Assembly: GCF_001189955.1 (NCBI RefSeq)
Contig: NZ_LFLT01000008.1
Location: forward strand, 90,210 to 154,209
DNA length: 64,000 bases
From: Herbaspirillum chlorophenolicum
GTDB lineage: Bacteria; Pseudomonadota; Gammaproteobacteria; Burkholderiales; Burkholderiaceae_D
Direction of reading: 5' to 3'
A program made the position numbers and the translations under genes. Shown here in pieces: positions 45,508 to 53,804 of this stretch (its first letter is position 1; every line of letters starts with the position of its first letter). The notes under the pieces were generated by a model. The model saw nothing but the letters and a program-made list of their open reading frames with translations. It made no database searches and was not told the origin of the DNA.

Positions 45508-45530
45508 CAAATAATAATGATTTCTATTTG
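45508..45530 (-). promoter_or_regulatory. Probable Fur box upstream of the heme cluster
   Basis: A 23-base dyad: CAAATA at 45508 and TATTTG at 45525-45530 flank AAT-G-ATT at the centre. The core agrees with the Fur consensus at about 12 of 19 positions, and the context is AT-rich inside a GC-rich genome. Its position before the TonB receptor fits iron-dependent repression. Confidence 0.6.
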
Positions 45531-45957
45531 CAATAATAAATAGAGATGTTATGCCATGTCGAATTCCGCATGGCAGAGGATGGGCGCATTCCTGTCCGGC
45601 AAGCGCATGTTGAACCGTTGCTTCACGTGCTCGCCGTCGCGTGAGCAGAATTTCATGCATGTAACACGTAAGTAAAAATCGGCACGTATAGTGCCGCCTA
45701 TGTTGAGGAGCCCAGCTCCTCTTCCGGCTCGCGCGCACCAGCATGCGCAGCCGATTCATGGGCCAAAGAGTCCTGTACACAGTGCGGCGCAATCGGGAAC
45801 CGGCGCCGCCGAAAATCGCCATCTTAATTCGGCCCTGATGAAGGCGGATTCTTCCGCAGGGGCATTTGCGTCTCTTCATCTGGCCGGATACAGCAGGGTC
45901 CAAAGAATGGATCCGGGGCCAACTCGGCCTTAATTTTTAAATCTTTCAGGGGTATTC
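45531..45957. other. Intergenic region before the first porin gene
   Basis: About 430 bases holding the rightward porin promoter. ORFs in this stretch on either strand lack ribosome binding sites and family features. No clear operator was seen. Confidence 0.45.
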
Positions 45958-47091
45958 ATGAAAAAAACAGCATTTGCATTGGCCGCTCTGGGGCTGGTCG
46001 CCTCGTCCGCGCAAGCGCAAAGCAGCGTTACCGTCTACGGCGTCATTGATGTGGGCCTGACCTACACCACTAACGCTACCCGTGGCACCACGCCAGGTTC
46101 CAATGGTTCCCGTTTCAGCATCGACTCGGGCGATCTGGCAACTTCGCGCATCGGTTTCCGCGGTGTTGAAGATCTGGGCGGCGGCCTCAAGGCCCTGTTC
46201 CAACTGGAAAACGGCTTCAACGCCGACACCGGCGGCATGGCGAGCGCCAACACCCTGTTCGACCGCAAGTCGGTGGTCGGCCTGTCGGGCTCCTTCGGTA
46301 CGGTCACCCTCGGCCGCCAGGTGGACTTCCTGGATGACATCGGCTCCAAGTACACCTCGGTGCAGACCTTCGGCGGCAATGGCGTCAAGGGCGCCCACTT
46401 CGGCAACCTGGACCGCGTCGCCGGTTCGCGCGCCGACAACTCCGTGCGTTTCGACTCGGCCAACTACGGCGGCTTCACCGGCAACCTGTTCTATTCGTTC
46501 GGCGAAGTGGCGGGCAATACCTCGGCCGGCCAGGGCTTCGGCTTCGGCGCCAACTATGTCAGCGGCCCGTTCGGTATCGGCGGCGCGTACTACCAGACCA
46601 AGCTGTCCGCCGCATCCGGCACCGCGCAGCCGGGCGACACCAACCTGAAGACCTTCACCCTGGGCACGAGCTACCAGTTCGGCCCGGCCAAGCTGTACGG
46701 CGCCTGGTCGCAGACCAAGCGTCCGCTGCAAGGCGGCATTGCTCCCGGCCTGGTCAGCAGCATCACGACCCAGGCCACCAAGGGTAACGTGATCGACATC
46801 GGCGTCGACTATGCGCTCAAGGACAACCTGCACCTGCTGGGCAGCGTGATCCATGACCGTATCGATATCGCCCGTACCAGCACCGGCGCTACCCGTGCCC
46901 GTACCACCCAGTTCAACCTGGGCGTGGATTACTACCTGTCCAAGCGTACCGACGTGTACGCGATGTGGAGCAACCTGCGCGCGAGCGACGCACGCAACCC
47001 GGGCGTCATCAACAACGCCTACGATGTCGCCGCACCGTTTGACGCTTCGACCCAGAACGTCGTGCGCGTAGGCCTGCGCCACAAGTTCTAA
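45958..47091 (+). CDS. General porin, Burkholderiales OmpC/Por-4 type
   Basis: A 377-residue outer-membrane trimeric porin. The signal peptide ends SAQAQ, and the mature part starts SSVTVYGVIDVGL. SRIGFRGVEDLGGGLKALFQLENGF is the family hallmark; VGLRHKF gives the terminal Phe needed for barrel assembly. It allows passive diffusion of small solutes. CAGGGG precedes the ATG at 45958, and a strong terminator follows. Confidence 0.95.
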   Translation: MKKTAFALAALGLVASSAQAQSSVTVYGVIDVGLTYTTNATRGTTPGSNGSRFSIDSGDLATSRIGFRGVEDLGGGLKALFQLENGFNADTGGMASANTLFDRKSVVGLSGSFGTVTLGRQVDFLDDIGSKYTSVQTFGGNGVKGAHFGNLDRVAGSRADNSVRFDSANYGGFTGNLFYSFGEVAGNTSAGQGFGFGANYVSGPFGIGGAYYQTKLSAASGTAQPGDTNLKTFTLGTSYQFGPAKLYGAWSQTKRPLQGGIAPGLVSSITTQATKGNVIDIGVDYALKDNLHLLGSVIHDRIDIARTSTGATRARTTQFNLGVDYYLSKRTDVYAMWSNLRASDARNPGVINNAYDVAAPFDASTQNVVRVGLRHKF

Positions 47092-47133
47092 GCGGTATGC
47101 AGGAATAGTCTTGAGAGGAATGTAGTCATTGAT

Positions 47134-47167
47134 ACGGCATCGCCCGCCAGGGCGATGCCGTTTTTTT
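47134..47167 (+). terminator. Rho-independent terminator of the first porin
   Basis: ACGGCATCGCCC (47134-47145) and GGGCGATGCCGT (47150-47161) form a perfect 12-bp stem with loop GCCA, followed by T7. Confidence 0.95.
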
Positions 47168-47316
47168 ATGCGTGGCGCATATTCGCATGCGCCATACGCA
47201 TGTGAAGCGGCGCAAATCTCGTTTGATCGCGTTGCAGGCGAATGCTCCAATGCAGCTATCTCCCAACGTCCTGCATTTCCGGCGGAAGGGAACAGCCGAT
47301 TGACCAGGAGCCTGCC

Positions 47317-48180
47317 ATGCATATGCAACCCCGCCTCCCATCCCCGGGCATTGAAGCGGCCGGCGTCATCGCGCCGCTGAGTTATCTCGCCGCCGATGCC
47401 AGCCATCCCGTCAGTTATGCCTACACGCCGCCGCCCGGAATGCCGTGGGAAAGCGCCGCCTATGAGGCGCATGAAAGCTTCATCGCCGACGCCCGCCGGC
47501 AGCAAGGGCTGGCGCTGGACGGCAACGGTTTCCTGCTGGCCGACGCACCGAGCGCGGTACGCGACTTCAGCGACGAGGATGAGATCGTTTCCACCTATTA
47601 CGCCGAAGCGATGGAGCTGGCGCTGATGGCTACAGGCGGCACGCATGCCTACGTATTCGACCATCTGGTACGCAGGCGCGAAGCCGACCGTGCGGCATTG
47701 AGTTTTGGCCGCAAATCGGTGCAAGGTCAGGCTGCCGCCAATGGCCGCATCCATAACGATTACACCGAAGAGTCGGGGCGCCGCCGCCTGGCGCTGGTGC
47801 TGCGCGACTCCGACCTGCTGCCTTTCGTGCAGCATTTTTCCATCATCAATATCTGGCGTTCCATCAAGGGGCCGGTGCAGGACACGCCGCTGGCGGTGTG
47901 CGACGCACGCAGCGTGCAGCCCACCGAACTGGTGCGCGGCGAGGTGCGTTATCCGAAGCGGACCGGCGAGATTTACCAGTTGCGCCACGCGGCGCATCAT
48001 CGCTGGTCTTATTTCCCGCAAATGGACCGTCACGAAGCGCTGCTGTTCAAGCAATACGATTCGCGCACGCAGGGCGTGGCGCGCTTCACGCCGCATGCCG
48101 CGTTCGACTTGCCGCATATCCCGGCCGATGCGCCCCTGCGCGAGAGTATCGAGTTGCGTTGCCTGGTGGTGCACGCATGA
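47317..48180 (+). CDS. CmcJ/NvfI-family oxidoreductase
   Basis: A 287-residue protein of the CmcJ/NvfI-like group, related to a cephamycin methoxylation component and to fungal tailoring enzymes. Segments seen are FDHLVRRREAD, GRIHNDYTEESG (candidate metal-binding His and Asp), INIWRSIKGPVQDTPLAVCD, HRWSYFPQMDRHEALLFKQYDS and a final SIELR. Many members are thought to be iron/2-oxoglutarate-type oxygenases acting on small molecules; the substrate here is unknown. CAGGAG precedes the ATG at 47317. The next gene overlaps it by 4 bases. Confidence 0.87.
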   Translation: MHMQPRLPSPGIEAAGVIAPLSYLAADASHPVSYAYTPPPGMPWESAAYEAHESFIADARRQQGLALDGNGFLLADAPSAVRDFSDEDEIVSTYYAEAMELALMATGGTHAYVFDHLVRRREADRAALSFGRKSVQGQAAANGRIHNDYTEESGRRRLALVLRDSDLLPFVQHFSIINIWRSIKGPVQDTPLAVCDARSVQPTELVRGEVRYPKRTGEIYQLRHAAHHRWSYFPQMDRHEALLFKQYDSRTQGVARFTPHAAFDLPHIPADAPLRESIELRCLVVHA

Positions 48181-48788
48181 ATGCGCCGGCCATCGAGTTC
48201 TGGTTCGACTTCGGCAGCAACTATAGCTATATCAGCGTCATGCGCATCGAACAGGAAGCGGCAGCCGCGGGAGCGCGGGTGGTCTGGCGCCCGTTCTTGC
48301 TGGGGCCGGTGTTTCGCGCGCTGGGCTGGAGCACCTCGCCTTTCGTGCTGCAGAAGGAAAAAGGCGACTACACCTGGAAGGACATGCAGCGCCAATGCCG
48401 CAAGTACGGCTTGCCGTGGCAACGTCCCAGCAGCTTTCCACGGTCGGCGGTGCCGCCCACGCGCATCGCGCTGGCCAATGCGGAACAGCCGTGGATCGGA
48501 GAATTCTGCCGGCGCGTGATGCAGTTGAATTTCGTCGACGACCGCGACATCGATCATGCCGGGCTCGTGCACGAGGTATTGCAAGCGATGGGGCTGCCGG
48601 CACAGGCGTTATGGGAGCAGGCGCAATCGGAAGCGTGGCGCGAACGGCTGCGCACCCAAATCGGGATGGCGCACCAGCGCGGCATCTTCGGTGCGCCGAC
48701 CTTTTTCGTCGGTGATGAAATGTTCTGGGGCAATGACCGGCTGGAGGATGCGCTGGCGTATTGCAAGGCGTTGGCCTCTGAACGCTAG
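48177..48788 (+). CDS. DsbA-like / kappa-GST protein (2-hydroxychromene-2-carboxylate isomerase family)
   Basis: A 203-residue thioredoxin-fold protein. The N-terminus IEFWFDFGSNYSYISVMRIE has the kappa-class pattern with a Ser in place of the DsbA cysteines; GIFGAPTFFVGDEMFWGNDRL near the end is the family's glutathione-site signature. Family members isomerise 2-hydroxychromene-2-carboxylate in naphthalene breakdown or act as glutathione transferases. The ATG lies in the stop of the CmcJ-like gene (ATGA), so the two probably act in one pathway. Confidence 0.9.
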   Translation: MNAPAIEFWFDFGSNYSYISVMRIEQEAAAAGARVVWRPFLLGPVFRALGWSTSPFVLQKEKGDYTWKDMQRQCRKYGLPWQRPSSFPRSAVPPTRIALANAEQPWIGEFCRRVMQLNFVDDRDIDHAGLVHEVLQAMGLPAQALWEQAQSEAWRERLRTQIGMAHQRGIFGAPTFFVGDEMFWGNDRLEDALAYCKALASER

Positions 48789-48804
48789 CGCTTGTGAACA
48801 GGCC

Positions 48805-49713
48805 CTAGTCCTCGGCTTCGCTGCAGATCCAGTCGGCAACCAGGCGCACTTCGCGCCGTGGCTCGGCATCGGCCTGGATCAGCCAATAGGCGTGGCCATC
48901 CTCGGGCTGCGCGCGCGGCGGCGCCAGCATCACCAACTGGCCGCTCTCCAGCATCGGCCGGATCAGTTCCATGCGTCCCAGCGCCACGCCCTGGCCGGCC
49001 ACGGCAGCCTGGATCACCATGTCGTACTGGTTGAAGCGCAGCATGCCGCGTTTTTTCCCTTTGCCTTTGCCCGCGCCCGAGTTGGCGAGGTCTTGCCATT
49101 GCTCCCACATGAGCCAGGCATTGGGCTGATCGAATTCCAGCAGCGGAACATCCGGCGGCAGTTGTCCGGCGCTGGCGCCGGCCAGCAGCAGCGGATGCGC
49201 TACCGGCGCTACCGATTCGCCGAACAGCCGCTGCGCGCCGGAAGGGGCCAGCGCCGGTGTGGTGTAGCGGATGGCCAGGTCGATGCCGTCGTGACGCAGG
49301 TCGGCCAGGCTGTCGCTGGCGGCCACGCGCACGTCGATGCCGGGCAGGCGCTGCTGCAATCGCGTCAGGCGCGGCAGCAGCCACAGGCCGGTGACGCCGA
49401 TGCTGGCAGTCACCGTTACCGGCTTGGCGGCTTGCGCGGTGCGCAATTCTCCCAGCACATCCTGCAGTTGCTGCAAGACGGCGTCGGCGCTGCGAAACAG
49501 CCGTTCGCCTTCGGGCGTGAAGGCGATCGAACGGTGGCCGCGCACCAGCAGGCGCGTTCCCATGAATTCTTCCAGCGCATGGATCTGGCGGCTGACGGCC
49601 GACTGCGTGAGGCACAGGTCCTGCGCCGCCTGCGTAATGCTCATGCGGCGCCCGGCGGCAACGAAGCCGCGCAGGAGGTCCAGCGGAGGCAGTTTAAGGA
49701 GCGGGAGAGACAT
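48805..49713 (-). CDS. LysR-family regulator, GcvA-like
   Basis: A 302-residue LysR protein. The helix-turn-helix spans LDLLRGFVAAGRRMSITQAA and LTQSAVSRQIHALEEFMG; the effector domain has LADLRHDGIDLAIRYTTP, typical of the GcvA subgroup. A lysine/glycine stretch (GAGKGKGKKRG) in the middle is unusual. It is convergent with the kappa-GST-like gene and divergent from the unknown gene at 49910. The start at 49713 is chosen by homology with regulators that begin just before LPPLDLLRGF. Confidence 0.92.
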   Translation of the reverse strand: MSLPLLKLPPLDLLRGFVAAGRRMSITQAAQDLCLTQSAVSRQIHALEEFMGTRLLVRGHRSIAFTPEGERLFRSADAVLQQLQDVLGELRTAQAAKPVTVTASIGVTGLWLLPRLTRLQQRLPGIDVRVAASDSLADLRHDGIDLAIRYTTPALAPSGAQRLFGESVAPVAHPLLLAGASAGQLPPDVPLLEFDQPNAWLMWEQWQDLANSGAGKGKGKKRGMLRFNQYDMVIQAAVAGQGVALGRMELIRPMLESGQLVMLAPPRAQPEDGHAYWLIQADAEPRREVRLVADWICSEAED

Positions 49714-49909
49714 TCTGTTGGTGCATGCGAAAGATGAAAGCATCATTGAACCACAACACGCTTGCCGGCACATTGCCATGCCTGGGCGCGACCGGAAGTG
49801 CGGGGGAAAAGGCCTTCTTTTTCATGCCAAAGGCGAGACGAACCGGTTCACAATGGCACTTTGTGATCAACCCGACCAGCCGACGCCACGTCATTTCAGG
49901 AAGAGGAAA

Positions 49910-50581
49910 ATGATCAGCTCAGTTACGCAAACCGGACAGCCCGCTACCGCCTACAGCGCTACAGCAGCCAATGGCGCATCGTCGGCATTCCAACAGGTCT
50001 TGCAGAACGTCTCGCAGGTACCGCAGGCGGAGGCCGTTTCCGGCGACACGCTGGCCGCCGATCTCAACTCTGCCCTGCAAGCCGCCGGTATGTCGGCGCC
50101 GCCGGCGCTACGCATCGTGGCCGGCGCTAACGGCCTGCAACTGGTGGATGACCCGCGTGACGCGCAGTTCCAGTCGGTGATGGCCGCCAACCCGGCGTTG
50201 GAGGCTCGCATCGGAGCCCGCTTGTCGACTGCAAAGAGCAATCGGGAAGCAGCCCTGGTCGGCGCCGTCACGCAATTTGCCGGCGATCGTCCTACCAAAG
50301 CGGTGGCCGACTTCCTGCTGCAGTTCGCCCGGCAGAATAAGCCCCAGGCCTACAGCCTGTCCTTTAACGGTACCTCGGCCGAGGTGCAGGAACTGGACCA
50401 GCATGGCTGGGCGCCGCTGAAGGATGGCGACGACATCAACAAGGATCTGCTGGCGGCCTATACCGGTTACATGGTGACCCATGCCGTCAGCGTCGAGAAG
50501 CGCAAGGATGGCGACGACGCCCCCGTCGTCGACTTCAAGCTCAAGCTGTCGCGCGTGCTGGACGGCCTGCAGGGCGCCTGA
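49910..50581 (+). CDS. Conserved-looking protein of unknown function
   Basis: A 223-residue soluble protein without signal peptide or membrane segment. The first 60 residues are rich in Ala, Gln, Ser and Thr (SVTQTGQPATAYSATAANGA). The remainder has mixed helix and strand character, for example ARIGARLSTAKSNREAALVG and KAVADFLLQFARQNKPQAYS, and ends KLKLSRVLDGLQGA. AGGAAGAGG precedes the ATG at 49910. The codon pattern and ribosome site show a real gene. No family recognised; it ends 9 bases from the convergent kinase gene. Confidence 0.8.
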   Translation: MISSVTQTGQPATAYSATAANGASSAFQQVLQNVSQVPQAEAVSGDTLAADLNSALQAAGMSAPPALRIVAGANGLQLVDDPRDAQFQSVMAANPALEARIGARLSTAKSNREAALVGAVTQFAGDRPTKAVADFLLQFARQNKPQAYSLSFNGTSAEVQELDQHGWAPLKDGDDINKDLLAAYTGYMVTHAVSVEKRKDGDDAPVVDFKLKLSRVLDGLQGA

Positions 50582-50590
50582 GCTTCGCAT

Positions 50591-51985
50591 TCAGCCGGCG
50601 GGTTTGCCTGCCGGCAGGATGACGGTCACCGTCAGTCCGCCTTCGGCAGAGGTGTCCAGCGCGACGCTGCCGCCGTGTTCCCGCACCACTGTCTTGACGA
50701 TCGCCAGTCCCAGGCCGCTGCCGCTCTGGATCTGGTCCGGATCGCGGAAGAAGCGGTCGAACACGCGTTCGCGCATGGCCGGCGCGATGCCCGGCCCGGC
50801 GTCCGACACGCTCAGTTGCACGCCCTGCTCAGCCATGTGCAGACCCACTTCGATCCGCGAGCGCGCCGGGCTGTACTTGATGGCGTTTTCCACCAGGTTG
50901 TCGATCAGCGACACCAGTCCTTCGCGTGCGCCGTCCACCCATACCTCGCCGCGCGCATCCAGCTCCAGTTCCACCTCGCGTTCGGTCGCCAGCGGCGACA
51001 GCGCCGCCAGCCGTTCCTGTACCAGCGCGGTGAATGCCACCGGTCGCAGCGGCGCTTCGGTGCGTGTTTCGCTGCGCATGAGCAGCAGCAACTGGCGCAC
51101 CAGTCGCGTGGCGCGGTTGCCGCTGTTGAGGATGCCGCCCAGCAGTTCGCGCTGGTGCGCGTCGGCCACGTGCGACTGCAGCGCCTCGACGTTGATGCGC
51201 ATGGCCGCCAGCGGGGTGCGCAGCTCGTGTGCGGCGTCGGCGATGAAGGCGCGTTCGCGCCCGGCGCTCTCTCGCACGCGGGCCAGCAGGTCGTTGATGC
51301 AGTCGACCATATTGCGCAGCTCTTCATGCTTGGGTACCGATTTCAGCGGCGTCAGGTCGTGCGGCCCGCGCTCGGCGACCTCGCGCGCCACCTTGCTCCA
51401 CGGCCGCAGCGCCACGCGCACCGAGAGCCAGGCCGGCAGCAGCAGGAAGGGCAGGCTGATCAGCAGCGGCAGCACGTAGTAGCCGCGCGAATTGATGTGG
51501 ATGAAGAAGGCCCATGCATCGCCCGGTATCACCAGCGAGGCCTCGGCATCCGAGCGCGGCGACTTGGCGGTGCGGCTGCGCCAGACGCGTCCGTCGACGG
51601 TAATGCGCTCATTCGTGTCGTAACGCGTGTTGCGCACCCCCAAGGGGGCTTCTGCGGACGCGTAGATGACCTTGCCGTGGCTGCGTACGATCAGGCTGGT
51701 CGAGATATCGGAATCGTCGCCGGCGCCGTAGTCCTCGCGCAGCGCCAGGTCGATTTCGCGCAGGACGCCGTAGCGTGCCTGTGGACGGTCTTCCAGCTGG
51801 TCCGCCACCGCCAGGACGGTGTCGAAAACCTTGGCGCCGCCCAGCAGCCCCGGGCTGCGCAGGCTTTCCCACAGCACGTAGGTGAGGAAGGCGCACCACA
51901 GCAGCGTGAGCAGCAGCAGTTGTGCGAGCATGATCCGCCGCACCAGGGAGGGTGCGGTCACACGGCGCCACCAATTGCGCATCAT
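50591..51985 (-). CDS. Sensor histidine kinase, QseC-like
   Basis: A 464-residue membrane kinase. Helix 1 (IMLAQLLLLTLLWCAFLTYV) starts at residue 18, the periplasmic part spans about 40-165, and helix 2 (YVLPLLISLPFLLLPAWL) follows. The phosphoacceptor is His253 in DAAHELRTPLAAM, as in QseC. NLVENAIKYSP, DAGPGIAPAM and GSGLGLAIV are the ATP-binding boxes. Its ATG overlaps the stop of the response regulator (ATGA), so both are translated together. Confidence 0.95.
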   Translation of the reverse strand: MMRNWWRRVTAPSLVRRIMLAQLLLLTLLWCAFLTYVLWESLRSPGLLGGAKVFDTVLAVADQLEDRPQARYGVLREIDLALREDYGAGDDSDISTSLIVRSHGKVIYASAEAPLGVRNTRYDTNERITVDGRVWRSRTAKSPRSDAEASLVIPGDAWAFFIHINSRGYYVLPLLISLPFLLLPAWLSVRVALRPWSKVAREVAERGPHDLTPLKSVPKHEELRNMVDCINDLLARVRESAGRERAFIADAAHELRTPLAAMRINVEALQSHVADAHQRELLGGILNSGNRATRLVRQLLLLMRSETRTEAPLRPVAFTALVQERLAALSPLATEREVELELDARGEVWVDGAREGLVSLIDNLVENAIKYSPARSRIEVGLHMAEQGVQLSVSDAGPGIAPAMRERVFDRFFRDPDQIQSGSGLGLAIVKTVVREHGGSVALDTSAEGGLTVTVILPAGKPAG

Positions 51986-52662
51986 TCGCCTCCCTTGTAC
52001 GGCGCCACGGTGTCGACCACATAGCCCACGCCGCGCACCGTGCGCACGAAGCCTTCGCCGATCTTGCGGCGCAGGTTGCCCATATGTACGTCCAGCGCAT
52101 TGCTGGCGTTCTCATGGGCGCCGGGCAGCGCCTCATCTTCCAGCAGGCGCCGCGTGACCACACGGTCGGCGCGCACCATCAGCAGCTTGAGCAGGGCGTA
52201 TTCGCTGGCCGTCAGTTCCACCGTCCGTTCGCCTACCATCACGCGCCGCGTCGGCACGTGCAGCGTCAGGCCGCGCACTTCCAGCATGTCGCCATCGAAG
52301 CCGTAGCTGCGCCGTGCCAGCGCCTTCACGCGCGACAGCAGTTCGGCCAGTACGAAGGGCTTGACCAGGTAATCGTCGGCGCCGCCGTCCAGGCCGCGCA
52401 GCCGGTCCTCCAGCGCGTCGCGTGCGCTCAGGATGATGACCGGCAGGTTTTGCCGCTCGTGCCGCAGGCGCACCAGGATGCGCATGCCGTCACCGTCGGG
52501 CAGGCCGAGGTCGAGCAGCACCAGTTCGCAGGCGCCGGTGTCGAGCTGGCGCAGCGCGTCTTCCTGCTGGCGCACCCACACCACGTCGAAGCCATGGTCG
52601 GCCAGCGCGATGCGCACGCCGTTGCCGAGATCGAGGTCGTCTTCTATCAGTAGGATTTTCAT
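51982..52662 (-). CDS. OmpR-family response regulator, QseB/PmrA-like
   Basis: A 226-residue regulator. The receiver has EDD at 7-9, Asp51 (LLDLGLPDGDG), the Ser in ILSARD and the Lys in LVKPF. The winged helix contains LTASEYALLKLLM, NALDVHMGNLRRKIG and RTVRGVGYVVD. The start at 52662 places MKILLIEDD at the N-terminus; the frame is open to 52764. It is divergent from the MipA/OmpV gene, whose upstream region has four TTCAT repeats at 11-bp steps. Confidence 0.95.
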   Translation of the reverse strand: MKILLIEDDLDLGNGVRIALADHGFDVVWVRQQEDALRQLDTGACELVLLDLGLPDGDGMRILVRLRHERQNLPVIILSARDALEDRLRGLDGGADDYLVKPFVLAELLSRVKALARRSYGFDGDMLEVRGLTLHVPTRRVMVGERTVELTASEYALLKLLMVRADRVVTRRLLEDEALPGAHENASNALDVHMGNLRRKIGEGFVRTVRGVGYVVDTVAPYKGGE

Positions 52663-52759
52663 GTCGCGAGTGTATATGCGGCGCGTGAAGAATGGCTGAA
52701 GACACGCAGGTTCGCACGCCTGTTGCGTGCGCGACAACATCCCGGCGGCCCCGGGATGC

Positions 52760-52797
52760 TTCATTTTTCCTTCATGTCCGGTTCATCCGGACTTCAT
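52760..52797. promoter_or_regulatory. Four TTCAT repeats at exact 11-bp spacing, likely response-regulator binding site
   Basis: TTCAT starts at 52760, 52771, 52782 and 52793. One motif per helical turn on one DNA face is the layout used by QseB/PmrA-type dimers. It lies in the 208-base gap between the response regulator and the mipA-like gene and probably controls one or both. Confidence 0.65.
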
Positions 52798-52870
52798 GCT
52801 CGGATTCCATACTGCATCGCAACGGGGCTTGACCTCGTCTTCGTCCTTCTTCGCAAACGAAAGGTGTTCC

Positions 52871-53737
52871 ATGCAAAGTATCGAATCGTGCCGGCAGCCG
52901 CATTCACGGCGCGTCCCCTCCGTAGTATCCCGAATCCTGCAGCAACCTTGCCCGCCGATTGCGTTGCTGGCGGTTGCTGCGCTGGCGGTATTGGCCGCGC
53001 CCACCCAGGCCGCCGAAACGCCCAAGGGCGACGTGTTTACGCTGGGCGCGGGCGCGGCTATCGGTCCGCGCTATTCCGGTTCTGACCAGAACCGCGCCGG
53101 CATCGGACTGGCGCTGGATTACGCGACGTCCAACGGTTTCTTCATCGGCACCAAGCGCGGCATCGGTTATGGCAGTCACGCCGGCAAGGTCGACTACAGC
53201 ATCGCCCTGGGCTATCGCGAAGGCCGCAAGGACAGCAACCAGAACGGCTTCATGGGGCGCTCCGGCAGCGATTACCTGCGCGGCATGGGCGAGATCAAGG
53301 GGTCGGTCACTACGCTGCTCAGCCTGGGCTATACCGTGACCGACTGGCTGCGCCTCGGGCTGCAAGCCGAGGTGCCGCTGTCCCAGCGCGATAACGGCAG
53401 CGCGCTGCATTTCGGCGCCAGCAGCCCGTTCTACACCAGCGGCGCTGACGAGTTGACGCTGGGCCTGACCGGTAGCTGGGGCAACCGCAAATACGTGCAG
53501 ACCTACTACGGCGTGACGGCCGCCCAGTCGGCCGCGTCCGGTTTCCGCCAGCACGGCGCCAAGTCGGGAATCTACGCCTATACGCTGGAACTGGGCTGGA
53601 AGCACAAGTTCGATGCCAACTGGAGCCTGATGGCATCGGCCGGCGCCATGCAGCTTACCGGCGACGCCGGCGACAGCCCTATCGTCAAGCGCAAGACGGC
53701 GCCGGTGGGCAGCGTCTTCGTTACCTACAGCTATTGA
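52871..53737 (+). CDS. MipA/OmpV-family outer-membrane protein
   Basis: A 288-residue protein. The signal region PIALLAVAALAVLAAPTQAAE is preceded by a 28-residue polar leader. The mature part, FTLGAGAAIGPRYSGSDQNR, GLALDYATSNGFFIGTKRGI and terminal VGSVFVTYSY, follows the MipA/OmpV pattern of a small beta-barrel. E. coli MipA bridges murein synthase and lytic enzymes; others respond to cationic peptides. AAGGTG precedes ATG 52871. The adjacent QseBC-like system and the TTCAT repeats suggest that it is the regulated target. Confidence 0.9.
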   Translation: MQSIESCRQPHSRRVPSVVSRILQQPCPPIALLAVAALAVLAAPTQAAETPKGDVFTLGAGAAIGPRYSGSDQNRAGIGLALDYATSNGFFIGTKRGIGYGSHAGKVDYSIALGYREGRKDSNQNGFMGRSGSDYLRGMGEIKGSVTTLLSLGYTVTDWLRLGLQAEVPLSQRDNGSALHFGASSPFYTSGADELTLGLTGSWGNRKYVQTYYGVTAAQSAASGFRQHGAKSGIYAYTLELGWKHKFDANWSLMASAGAMQLTGDAGDSPIVKRKTAPVGSVFVTYSY

Positions 53738-53804
53738 GGGCGGCCCGGGCATCGCCGGTCCCGGCTTCGGCCTGCGTCCCCGGGCCAATCGAGAAAGGAC
53801 TTTC

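Noticed and set aside
45946..48174. 742-codon open frame on the minus strand
   Set aside because: It is antisense to the porin and CmcJ-like genes, both of which have clear family motifs.
48797..48808. 12-base match to the end of the 268-bp inverted-repeat element
   Set aside because: It is short, overlaps the LysR stop codon, and has no second end nearby; kept only as a remark.
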